A DNA stretch of 64,000 nucleotides from Rhynochetos jubatus. Taxonomy: Eukaryota > Chordata > Aves > Eurypygiformes > Rhynochetidae. The stretch is from positions 21,492,700 through 21,556,699 of the forward strand of contig CM050657.1 of assembly GCA_027574665.1 (NCBI GenBank), given 5' to 3'. The notes under the pieces were generated by a model. The model was not told the DNA's origin, ran no database searches, and was given only the letters and a program-made list of their open reading frames with translations. Numbering within the stretch: the stretch's first letter is position 1; each line of letters starts with the position of its first letter. Below, piece after piece: positions 1-11,600 of this stretch. The position numbers and the translations under genes are program-made.

Positions 1-3000
1 TCAGTATCTCACACTGCAGGCACAGGGACACCTGCATTTACTTTTTCTGCAGCTCAACCCACATAAGGATGCTCACATAAAACACTTCAGGCAGAGCCGG
101 CCCGATTAGGAGGTTTGAATCACTCCGTTAAGGCAGGGCTAGATTAGGAACCTCCACACAAAGCACTCTAACCTGTAGGGATACCTGCTCCTGCAACCAC
201 CCCCTTGGCCAACAGCATGAGGAAGCATGGCCTGATCCGAAAACGGTTACGTTAGCCACAGCCTTCTGTAAAATCATGACAGCTCCGAGATCCCTTGAGA
301 TCGCAGCAGTGATTTTTTAAAATTAGTGTTTTTATTTAAGTCTAAACCAGTCACATCTAAACTGATCATGGGTGGGGTTGTCACTTTAACAGATAAATTA
401 ATCTGGAATAAAAAGCTGCAAATCACAAAGAGTTCAATCCTGCCAGGAGGTGCATGCTGTGGCCCTGTCACGGTAAAGCCATTCAGCATGTGCCACCACA
501 TGAACAGCTACACTGAAACTGAAATATCCTACTCTGGTTATTCTCATCGGATGGCCTGCGGCGTAAGCAGAATCCACAGACTCCGAGGTTCGCAAAGTTA
601 CCCGAAAAAACACAAGTCTGTTCCTTGTACAGTTAAAGAATGGTGTACAGCGGTACACAGCTATCTTGGAAAAGAAGAATTACTGGCCTGCAAAAATGAA
701 AATTGAATACTACAACTTTAGACCTTTTCCACACCAAAGGTAACAACCAAGCTGTGACTTGGCTTACATTTGTATCCAGAACCAGGAGGGAAATCCAGAA
801 AAAAAGATGCACAGTAAATTCCCTGAAACTTGGCTGCAGTTCTAGCTTGTCTCTAACACTGACACTCTTAAAATCTCGTGCAGGAAGCCCAGAGCCACAT
901 GGTTGGTTAGACTCCTACACACATCACCATCGACAGCAGGGGCGGAAGCCAGGGCATTCTGGGCACCACAGAAAACCCCAGGCAAAGCCTCAAGAGAAGC
1001 TAATTCCAGCCTCTTCCCCCCACCAAAAATGGGCACTTTGGGGCCCCTCACCCACTTTCTGGCAAATGCTATAATCTCAACAGCATGGCATGGATTTGGC
1101 TGAAATAGGGAGCGACCAGGAGATCTGCACCCCCCACCCTGGGTGATGCTCTGACAGCTGCTCTTGCCAGCCTACGAAGGCACGTTTGTGACCTGTTCTG
1201 TTCCATCCCAGCGGTATGGAGAGGCAGGTTTTGCACAGAGTGAAATCGTTCCTGAGAATGTAAATGGCTTTTGGATCAGGACCTTATTTTCCAAAAAATA
1301 CAAACACCTGTCTCAGACTATTTAGCAGAGCAGAACCCATTAAATGAATGGGAGAGAAGAGCTTCCTAAAACCTTCTGTAAGACCTGACGCAATGCCTCC
1401 ATGGTGCCGAGACAGTGACTTTTCCAGCGGGGCTGAACAGGGAACAACCCAAGTCTGCGCTGTACTGTGCACAGTATCTGAGGCCCCTTTATGCAACTGA
1501 CTCAAAGCTGAACTGTATCTTTCTATGCAGAGCATGAATCAAAAGGGTTTACTCAGGCTTTATGCCAGGTACTTTGCTCTATACCTAAGCATCAGACTAC
1601 AGACTACTCTACAGATGGATTTAGGCTGTAATTTTCAGTACTGGACTTGCACTTCATTCCCGTACTGATGGGCCAAGTTGGCACGGCTCTGCGCACTTGA
1701 GTACTTTGAGCGCAGCATCAGAATTGCTCAGCAGCTTACGGAGGGGCAGACAGGCTTCCAGACAGGTTAGTTACCCAGTCTACTTTTAAATATTCTTTTC
1801 CTTCTCTCCTTTCTCAGAGCAGAACTGTTTTTCTCCCTCTCAGCGAAGGGCAGGGAGGCAGCCATGCATGCACACATCTAGCAGCTAACTGTGCGTGATT
1901 CCCTCTGGCAGCCCTGTCAGGACCTCGGCATGTTCACGTACGAGATGTCACTCTGGGAAAGGTTCTTACACCTGTACCGAGCCCCTTCAAAATTCAAACC
2001 CAAGAAACAGTCATTACAAATCAGAAGCCTTTTCAGTTCTCGTGCCTGGGGGTGGGTTTTTTTGAGGAGAACAAGTCAACAGCTGGGCCTGCTCCTCCAC
2101 CAGATCACATGCAGATCGCTTGAGGATTGCTGAAAAAAAGCATCCAAGTCCTGCATCAAGGTGCATCACCTCTCCCTGGCCTCAGCAAACACACAGCTTA
2201 ACACGAAGCTCTCCCAGCTGCATTGGAGAAGCAGACTACAGACTCCTCCTTGGCATAATTGTGGGAAATTCCCTGATCTGGAAAGATTATTACTCCTTGG
2301 AGCTCCAGCCAGAGCAGATCACTTTCCTCTCACCAGCACACTTCTAAACAGGGAAGCATGAGTAATTCCTCAGCTCTCTTTTCCTCTTTAAGTATACTTA
2401 GGAGCGTCCCAGTTGGGCAAAACGCTTGAGGAGCGAACACAAGCCGCTGTGTTTTCAATCTGGCAACAACTAGCAGGCACTGATACTTCCTCAGGGCTCC
2501 CAGGGAGACGCCCCGAATCACTAGTACCTTTGTGAGCCATCAGCAATAACGGCCTCGCGTGAAGCAAGTGGAAATGCTCTCAGAAACACATTACAGGCTC
2601 CCATCTAACACCCAGGCACACGAGCACTTGCTTGTGTCACCGCGTCACTGCGGAGATGATACAAACATGGCAGGTATTGCACGGCGCAGCGCCGAAGGGA
2701 GAGGCGCGCAGACACGACAGCGCCCGCTCCCATGGGAGCATGGAAGGAGTAGTCCCTGCTGAACTGCCACCTTTGAGAGGGCGTACTACCTAATCCTTGC
2801 TTAAACCCTGGCTCCCTTCCTCTCCCACAGGATGCAGGCTCGCTGTGCCTGTCAGAAAATGGACTTGTTCCCCTGACTTCCGTATGGGCTTTGCCCAGGA
2901 GAGTCAGTCTGGACTGGTAACGCCTTCCGTGCTGCGTGCTCTGCCCAGGCTAATACAGTACAGCACGGGGAGCTTCACTGGAGCAGAGGAGCAGAGAATT

Positions 3001-3422
3001 TGGACTGAAAGGCAAAGAAACCTGAACTTTGAAAAGAGCAAGGAAGGATTTAGTGGTAAGAAGCTCTGCTGTGATAAGAAACTCAAAAAAAGCAGGTAGC
3101 TTGCAGTAGGATAATGTGCTGTTGAATACACTGGTTGCTGCGCGTGCCGTGCCGATAGCTACAAAGGCTCTGTGCTGCTCACACAGAACGTGCGTGGATC
3201 AGAACCGATTCATGTTCTCTCTATCACTTCCTCATTCGCAATTCAAAAGCTGCACAGGTCTGGCTCCCCACACCTTTTATCAATAGCCACAAATGAACAT
3301 GACTACTGAGCACAGTCCATGTCTAGACATGGACTTTTAATTCTTGCATCGAAATGTGGAAGCAGTCTATTTTTCTGCAGCTTCACAACTAAAACTCTTG
3401 CTGCTGGGGCATCAGGACTTCC

Positions 3423-3462
3423 CAGCTTGATCCCTACAGCCTCAGCTTGATCCCTGCAGCCT
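3423..3462. repeat. 20-bp tandem duplication
   Basis: CAGCTTGATCCCTACAGCCT at 3423-3442 is followed directly by a second copy at 3443-3462 with a single A-to-G change. It is a recent short tandem duplication in unannotated DNA. Confidence 0.9.
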
Positions 3463-3902
3463 TTGCCCAGACTCTCCCACACCCATGCTGCCTGCTCCCA
3501 GCCGTAGGGAGAGCTGCTACCCACAGCTTCCTCAGGCTCTGACCAGATCCTTTCTCCTCCCTTCCCCTTCCTCAACTCTCTTTTCCTCCCACACTGTACC
3601 ATATTCAAATCCAGGACCAAACACAATTGTACTTCCCTCAAACTGTCCTCTCTCACAGCCCACCCTCTGCCCAGATAACAATATGCACCTTCCTTAAAGC
3701 CAACCAGCCTCCTCCTGTCTTGCAAAAAGCAATCCAGATGTACCTTTCTAGAGCTGGTCCACAGGAAATTTCTGTGTAACAGCTTACTAGAAATCGCACC
3801 ATAATGCTGATAAAGCAGGCGGCTGGGTTTTGGGTCATAGTCCAACTATGCTACCTCCAGTACTTTCAATCCCAGAACTGTAAAGTTACTTTAAAAAATG
3901 CA

Positions 3903-3929
3903 CCCACCCACCCCCCCCACCCCCCCCCC
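3903..3929 (-). repeat. C-rich tract; minus-strand G-quadruplex motif
   Basis: The plus strand has C runs at 3903-3905, 3907-3909, 3911-3918 and 3920-3929, each separated by a single A. On the minus strand this is G10-T-G8-T-G3-T-G3, a textbook four-run quadruplex pattern with one-base loops. No gene is recognised nearby. Confidence 0.85.
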
Positions 3930-4881
3930 AATCCTTCACTACCCTTGCAGGTTCTGCATCCGCAGGGTGTAAGAAACCCTTTGTAACCTAAGCAACTAAA
4001 AAAAACCCACCCAAAAGACCCCAAAGCCCCACCCTGTCCTACTCTAGGTAGATTATCACTTCAATTTTCTTCTTTATCATATGCTTCCACATACTGAACA
4101 TGAAGAATTGGAAGGAAAAGACCCACCCAACACGAACTCGTGTGATAAAACCAGCCAGCAGCGCTGTGAGGGGAGCAGTTGCCCCCAGCCTCCCATGAAG
4201 TGTTTACACCATACCTGCGCTCCTTCCTCACACCCAGGCTGCTCTAGCACTGTGAGGAGATCTGGAGATGCAAACCAAGGAATTCCTATGGCTGTTAAAT
4301 GGGTCAGTATTTTCCAACTGGATGCAGGACATGTGGTGAGCCTTTGCAGGCTTGGAAGGAAGATTACACCACAGAGAGCAGCTGCTACAGTAAGTCCATT
4401 TCCAGGTCCCTGCGATATCCACATTTTTAAAGACTCCTTCTCAATAGTGAAAATTCCCCTCCAACACTATCAGAACAAACAGCGGATGTGCCCACAGACA
4501 GAAGCCTTGGATCCAGTGCATCTGCTAGTAACGCAGATGACTTCCAATACTTCAGCTCAGCTCTCCCACCAACTTCCAAGAAAAATCTTGGCCATCCTTC
4601 CCTAGATTTTCCTGTGATCCTACAGCAATGCACATGTGCTCACATCATATTCATGGCACGGAGGGGCATTCCCGAGTGGAAGTTCCCAAGTATATTTGCC
4701 GGGCTGCTCCGTGGCAGCAGGAGACACCCTACAGCACCTCCAGCAAGCAGCAGTGCAGGCAGGGGACAGTGGCTCCAAATGGGGCTCTCCACTAAATACC
4801 CAAATTCCCTCCTCTCTGCAGTAAGCCCTGCATTCCTCGCTTGGAAGGACACGTCAGGAGAACGCACGGTCCTAACCCGCC

Positions 4882-5639
4882 TGTCGTGGTTTAACCCCAG
4901 CCAACAATAAAGCACCACACAGCCACTTGCTCACCTCCCCTCCTCCAGTGGAGGAGAGTCGGAGGAAAAGACAAGGAAACTCGTGGACAGAGATAGACCA
5001 ATTTAATAATTTAATTTAAATGAATAAAATAGTGATACTGATAATACTAGCAATACTAATAATACCAATACCAATAATAGTAACTACTAATAATATGTAA
5101 TGAAAATACTACTAGTAGTATGTAATGAAAATAATAGAAAATAAAACAAATGATACAATTGCTCACCACCCACCGACCAATACACAGCCGGATCCTGAGT
5201 AGGGAGAGCCAGAACCTGAAAGCCAGAGCCCAAAAGAGATCACATCAGAGCCCAAGCGAGCCCCTGAGCGAGAGCACGAATGAGAAAGCCAACTGACCCA
5301 CCAACTAATGAACAACTAATGAACTAGTGCACAAACTATGGCCCCCCAGCCCACCCCCGGCTTATACAGTGACCGTGGTGTTCAGTGGAAGGAAATACTC
5401 CCTTGGTCAGTTTGGGTCAGCTGTCTGAACTGTGTGCATCCCCCGCTGCTTGTAGCGAGACGGTTGGGAACACAGGTGCAGTATGAGAAGCTGAAAAAGT
5501 CCTTGAGCTGGTGCAAGCACTCCCCAGCAACAACTACAAACCCCAGTGTTACCAGTACTCTTCCCAGGGCAAATCCAAACCACAGCTTCATACCAGCCCC
5601 CGCTAAGAAAATCAGCTCGTCCTGACCAAAACTGGCACA
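4882..5639 (-). mobile_element. Solo LTR of a bird endogenous retrovirus
   Basis: On the minus strand the element begins TGTGCCAGTTTTGGTCAGGA at 5639 and ends GGTTAAACCACGACA at 4882, giving TG...CA termini and 758 bp. This matches my recollection of a widespread neoavian LTR class that starts TGTGCTGGTTTTGGCTGGGA and ends TTAAACCACGACA; I do not assert a database family name. A TATA-like TATAAG lies at 5366-5361 and an ATTAAA poly(A) variant at 5007-5002, followed by the typical CTGTCCACGAGTTTCC. Flanking pentamers are CCGCC (4877-4881) and CCTCC (5640-5644), a possible 5-bp target duplication with one change. No retroviral internal region adjoins either side, so it is a solo LTR. Open frames inside it are not genes. 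Confidence 0.88.
4999..5152. repeat. AT-rich AAT/TAC-type low-complexity block inside the LTR
   Basis: The block consists of loosely repeated AATAATA, ATACTAATA and TACTAGTAG units without a fixed period. Related bird LTRs carry a similar AT-rich segment near their poly(A) signal, so this is most likely part of the element that expanded by slippage, not a later insertion. Confidence 0.7.
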
Positions 5640-8600
5640 CCTCCCCAGCTCCTGCGCCGCGGCACTCGCTCGGCAGCACCGCTCGGCACAGCCATTAGTG
5701 GCCGTCAAAATTAGCTTCTGCTTTCAAGTCAGTAGCTAACAGTCAGTCAGGTTCTAATATCCTTTATCCAGAGTGTAAATCAGAGCTCATCATTTTCTGG
5801 GTATAACTGCCTATGGGAACCCCAAGCTGTAGTTTCAGCTCTTTACCTGTGTGAAACAGGCCGTAATCTTGGAAAGTTTTTACTCTAAGAACAGAAACTA
5901 ACATTTTGTACACTCATGATACAGGAAATTTTGGGGGCAGCAGAAAGAACAGTCCATCTGGATGTAATAAATCTGACTAGAGACAGAAATTCTAGGATCA
6001 AAGACAGAACTTCGTCATGTTAGGAAAAATGACTAATTAACTTGTGAGAAAAATCTCCTGATTCATGCACCCTAACGGAGTTTGAAAGTTCAGTCTTCCC
6101 CATCAATGTCATCAAATCACTGTCCCCTCAAAAATTATGGCTCATTCCCTGCTCTGGAGATCAGAAAGCATGATAGATTAGTTGGGCAGGGTGACAAGGA
6201 GGAATTTTGCATTTTAACATGCCCCAGTAGGCCATTTTTAGAAATACTTCAGGGAAATCTTTTGAAGTTAGTAACATTCGCTTTTTGGGGAGCTAAAGGT
6301 AGATCTGACAAGAGGCAGATTATTTACTCCTAAGGAGACAAGTTCGCAGTTCCTCACACTGCTAACAGTGAGAAGCTCCAGTCTTACCCTACTGCTAATG
6401 CAAAAACCACTGGTTATGCCAAGGCCCAGGGGTGAGGCAAAACTAGTTCCCCTTTCTCACGAGTCCAGTTACGGCTTCGCCAGGCAGGGTCTCCTGTGTG
6501 CTGGGCTTTTACGGCACACCCAGGGCACACCTGACGAACCAGGATACAAATGCTACAGCATTCCAAAGTAGTAAGATACGTGAAAACCCGCAGCGTGTAT
6601 CATGTGTCAAAGCACCCAGGCAAGACAGGTCTTTCTGTTGCGGGCTTGGGTTTGGTTTCTTCTTTTTAAGAAAGACGGGGGGAACAACCGAGTTCTTAAA
6701 CAGATGAGAAAAACACCCCTCCTACGTCAGCGTTTTAGGCAAGTTTCCCTGGAATTCTTCATTACCGCACACCACGAAGGACCTTAAGGAATACAATAGG
6801 AAGAATAATTTGGCTTACGCTCAACTCCTCACATTTAAATGGAAGCTAGCTGACTAGTTAGATGTGCCTGCAGTTATCAAGATGGCAGGGAGATCACGAT
6901 AGAGTAAGGGCGAGTGGGCAATGAATCCATTTATTTTGTCACAGCGCATCCTCTCTGCCAGCAGTCGGTGTATCATCCGGCATATTTCCACGGTCTGTAG
7001 ATAGACACTTCTCTGTAGTACCTGTTTATAAACAGCATTGCAGAGCGTCCAGAGCACAGCCACTATGGAACCTCTTGGCTTCTGCCCCTCTCCACTACTC
7101 CACACCGAGACCTGCCTTGTGCTACTTTCGTGTGATCTGCAGGAGAAAAGTAAAGGATTAATGTGTAAGAAACGGTCCTTTGTAACACTGACTGGATAGC
7201 GTGCTGCCTGTCACCCCTCTCCTTGTTCGCAGCGAGGGAAATGCGATGGACTCTTCAGCTTTCTCGGCAGGAGCAAGGAAGAACCCACGTGCAGGTGGTA
7301 GCCGTTTTTGGGATATGGTTCAGAGCATGGAAGAATCTATGTACCCCTCTTCACGGGCATAAAGGAAAGGAAGGTCAACGATCTTGCTACAGTTAGTAAA
7401 GCTATGGCATAACGGCTCCATTGGCAAGGAGATGCTTGAAGTCCCACCACAGAGCCTTCTGCACTGGCCCCGTGCAGGGAACTCCCCGTGTGAGGTCTGA
7501 CACCAGGGAGATGGGGTGGCACCACGTCACTCTGGGTTCCAGTGATGGTGCCTTTGCTGCTGGCGCCCAAGAGTGGGAGATCTTTGGGTTCCATCCCACC
7601 CTAAAAAGCATGACATAGTTTGGTGACCACCAGCTTGTCTGTCTTTATCCCTTTATGCTCATCTGCTCCAATCTTCATCCTCCGGCTTTCCAAACACTCC
7701 AGCATCACTACAGTCAGAGAATTCCTGCTTTAGTTATTGAAGCGAATCTGAGAGTGAATCTGTGGAACTGCAGAAAGCCTCAGACACCTGACAGGCAAAA
7801 CTACCAGTTCTTCCTGTAATGCGTCTATGCCTAACAAAACCCGTAAGTAATACCGGTATGAGAAGGAGGGCTGAGGGGAAAACACCACAAACAAGTTGAA
7901 AACAGGTTTTGGAGGGGGTCAAAAACACACCTACGGACTTCTAACACTCAAGAAGCAGCTCTGACCTACCTGAGAAGTGAATGACAGAGGGAAGGGCTGT
8001 TGTAAGGAAGGCATCACCTCCCACCTCCCATCAGGAAAGAGGACCAGCAGAGGTACCTGCTGCCTCACGCCCTCTCATCGCCGGTGGCTGTGGGTTTCGG
8101 CTGACCCCACACCTGCAGGCTTTACAAAGCACGAGGAAGAACGACAACGCAATTTGTTTTCACAGAGAAGCCAGAGGAGGGCGGGGGGAACGCAACCTAC
8201 AACCCACAAACAAAACTGTCAGACAGCTAATGAGATTCCCAAACAGAGAAAACACAAAAGACACATACGCTGATGTAGTCTGTAATTCTGGTCCTGCAGC
8301 AGATGTTACAGGCCTTGTGAATTATAACTGCTCTATTTAATGTAGTTCTTCCCTCTTGTCAAGATGACTAAAATATACAGAATGGGCCTGGAGGAGAAAG
8401 CCCCTAACGAGCAACTGTTAACAAAGGGCAGATCACTTGATGAGGAGGCAGTAAAGCCCGTTAAGCTGGCATGCAAGCAGAAAGCTTTATTTATTGCTAT
8501 AATTGTTCCTGCCAGCACACTGTCCCAGCAGATGTATGGTTTGATTTTCTTGTGAGAGTCCTTAAATGTACATATAAAAAGTCAAAGTCTCAAAGAACTA

Positions 8601-11600
8601 TAAGCATTTCTTAACTCTAAGCATTGCTTAAAGATAAAGGTGAAACAAAAAAGCTCAAGCAAAAGCTTCATGCACAGGTCTCGTAGGCACTTAGAATGAA
8701 TGACGTATTTACACATTATTTGCTCTTACAATGAAGAACTGATGGAGTACAAAATAAAGCCCAACAGTCCAGAAAAACTACATACTTCTATGGAAAGAAG
8801 AATCCTCTCCAGATTTACTTAACAACATCTGCAACACTTAGCTGCCAGGCTAGCAGCTGTCTCTGACGGAGGCCATCGCTGTATGCACGCAACCCGCGCC
8901 ACAACTGCTCAGGTTGGCCAGTGTTTAGGACCTCCTACACTTCCACCCACCAAGACACGCCCCTGCCTTAGCGTGCTGTCTTGGCCTAGCTAATCCGGGG
9001 TTTGTTCCTGCCCTGCAGAAGGCAGCTGTGCCAGTGACTTTCACTGCCTCGCTGGGAATGGCACGGCTAGCAATGGCACGGCACGTGGCACCCACCGGAA
9101 CAGAGTCCGAGAGGCAAACAGACAGCTAGAACAGCCTCTAAGTTATTAAAATATTACAGAGAAAAGCATAAAAGCCTGGCTGTTTGCTCAGATTGAATGC
9201 TGCTACCAGAACACTACAGACTCCTCTCTCCAAGGGTGACCACAAAGACTAGAGACTAGGACATGCCCATCAGGGCCAGGTGTTCAGCCAGCACTCTGGC
9301 TCTCAATTTTCCACACCTTCCTTCAACAAGCTTTCCACGTGAGGAGAAAAATAATTTGCCTCACAACAGTACTCAAAAATACATGGATGAAAACCTACGC
9401 AAAACAGTTGCGATAAAGGGTCCCGTGGTAACATCAGCTAGGTTCCTGTCAAGAGATTTCTCCTCAAGCAGGACCACTGCCTCCACTCCCACTCCCAAAA
9501 TAACTGAATGTCAGTATTTTAGCCGCTTCTGAAGGTTAGATTGCCCTCAAAACAGATGACCACATACGTGAGAACGCATTGCCATTACTCCCCACTTGAC
9601 CAAAACCTAAGAAACACGGACAGACGTTCAGCAGCTCTCTCAGCCCAGAAGGCTGTGCACCTCTCCCAGTGGCACTGTTCTCCAAGGTCCACGTTCTCCA
9701 GTCCAGGAGCAAAGCCTCCATTAACCACCCCAGAACCCAATATTAAGCAGCAGAGCTGATCATTAATATTTCCAGTAACACAAAAGGTCTGATCATGCAT
9801 TAACCTAGTAAAATTTAATAGCCTACGAGAACTTGTGGCTAATTGGCATCAGTTTGTAAGTTCTTATTTAGCACCAAAATATTTGAGATTAAGGAAACAA
9901 AAGACCACATGATCAGCAGAAACACGTACTGATGGTGGCTGTTGCAGTATGCAAAACATCTGAGCTCTCACTAATTTGGCTGCAAGCTCTTGTTCAGAAA
10001 CAATGTCTGGCAATAATGATACGATCCCAAAGAAAGGGCTCTAAGGGAAAGTTATTTACTCTCTCACAAAGGCGGTATGATTTATACATGGTGCCACTGC
10101 CTACGCCAGAAAATTGATGACTGATTACCACGTATTCATTTCAGTATCAGGTATCCAGCCTGAATTAACGAGATTAGGCCACATGGAATTTCTTTACTAT
10201 TTACAGCACAACTGAGTATAACATTTGGTTTCAGTCAATACAAAGGAGGAGCTTTTAATCTGAATCCAGTAAGAACTAGAATATATTAACGCAGCATGAA
10301 TTAAATATTTATTGTTTATCGCTATTACTCATTTATTGCACAAACATCTGGAATCCATAACCACTGCCTGACAGAACGGTATTATTAGTGCGGAGGGAAA
10401 AATAAATACATAAATAACATCTAGTTCGTTGAACATCTGCGAAGCCCTGCTATCACTCCTCCATCCCCCGCGCCTGGCCGACAGGTATTCAGCTTTTCCC
10501 GTGTGTTGTTGGCTGGGTATTGATTCAGAAGGTTTGGTACCCCGGTGCGGCAGCTCCCTGTGCAATGGGCACGAGATCTCCACTTGAGATGCTGCATGTC
10601 CTCCATCACTGGGGACAAACCCTCTGGGTAGCTGGACTAGGGAGCGAGCAAGAGCAAAGCAGGGACGTGAAAGCACTCAGGGTAAAAAAGGCTTTTGAGA
10701 AGAGCATCAGCAAGAACAGTAATACCATGTCGGGGAAAGAATTCATGAGACCTAAGAAACAGTAGCGCATCCCAAAGCACCCGAATATGCGACAGTATGG
10801 TGTGATCAGTGTTAACAGAGCCTGGGAATTTTATTCATTTTAGGCTTATAGATAATGCTTGTAAAATGTGAACATGCAGGGCTTCTTTTCCAGGCCACTT
10901 CCCAGATCAATTAAAGCATGCAGGGCCTCGCTAGTGAAGCCTTCCTCACTTGCAACCTCTGACTGCTGTAGTGGATATATAGCATGGGTGGATTAAATAC
11001 TGTTCAGTCCATGAGTCGTTCACTGACCACCCCTTTTAATCTGAAGTTATGAAATAGTAACTACAGTAAAGCTCTAACTGATCGAGTTAAGGCTAGAATA
11101 TATTGTTTGAGTAGATATGAACGTGTCTTTAGTTTCCCCCTGCAGCAGAGGATCTGAGCTGATGTGCCCAGATAAGTCATGAATCTGGAATTTCCAGCTG
11201 CAGCAAACCCAGAATGTTACCTGTATATAAACGTATTTACATCCCTACTATGAGTGCCACTGAAGTACTGCATCAGTGTTATGGACTGCAATGCATGGGG
11301 CTCTCCTAAACGCCGCCCACCCTTACAACATCCATAGGAACATGCAGCCATTGCTAGATAGACATGCCAGAATCTCCATCCCTCTTTCTGCTCATTGAAA
11401 AAGAGGCTGTTCAGCATCATGTGGACCCCACCCCAAATCCTCGGTGAGGAAAACGGGAACCCGTACTACCCAAAGCGCAATCAATGCAGAAAATCTTTGG
11501 CATTGGTGTTCAAGCAGACTTGCTGTGCTTTTCCTACTCCTGTAGGCAGCAGCAAGGAAGACCTTATTAAAGAGTTAAAGTAACTCCGTGTGAGCGTGTG

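Larger units (their letters stand above)
1..4881. other. Intergenic stretch, no gene recognised
   Basis: Only short frames without recognisable domains are present, the longest being 180 codons at 3303-3845 on the minus strand and 174 codons at 4081-4605 on the plus strand. A minus-strand AATAAA at about 330-336 in an AT-rich stretch (300-460) could end a transcript entering from the right, but no coding exon supports that. The 20-bp duplication and the C-rich tract are described separately. Confidence 0.6.

Noticed and set aside
3303..3845. 180-codon frame on the minus strand
   Set aside because: No family resemblance, and it overlaps the 20-bp tandem duplication.
4081..4605. 174-codon frame on the plus strand
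   Set aside because: Overlaps several other frames on both strands and shows no domain, so it is treated as chance.
5338..5708. Frames of 90-108 codons overlapping the left LTR
   Set aside because: They lie within or across the border of the solo LTR and are by-products of its sequence, not retroviral genes.
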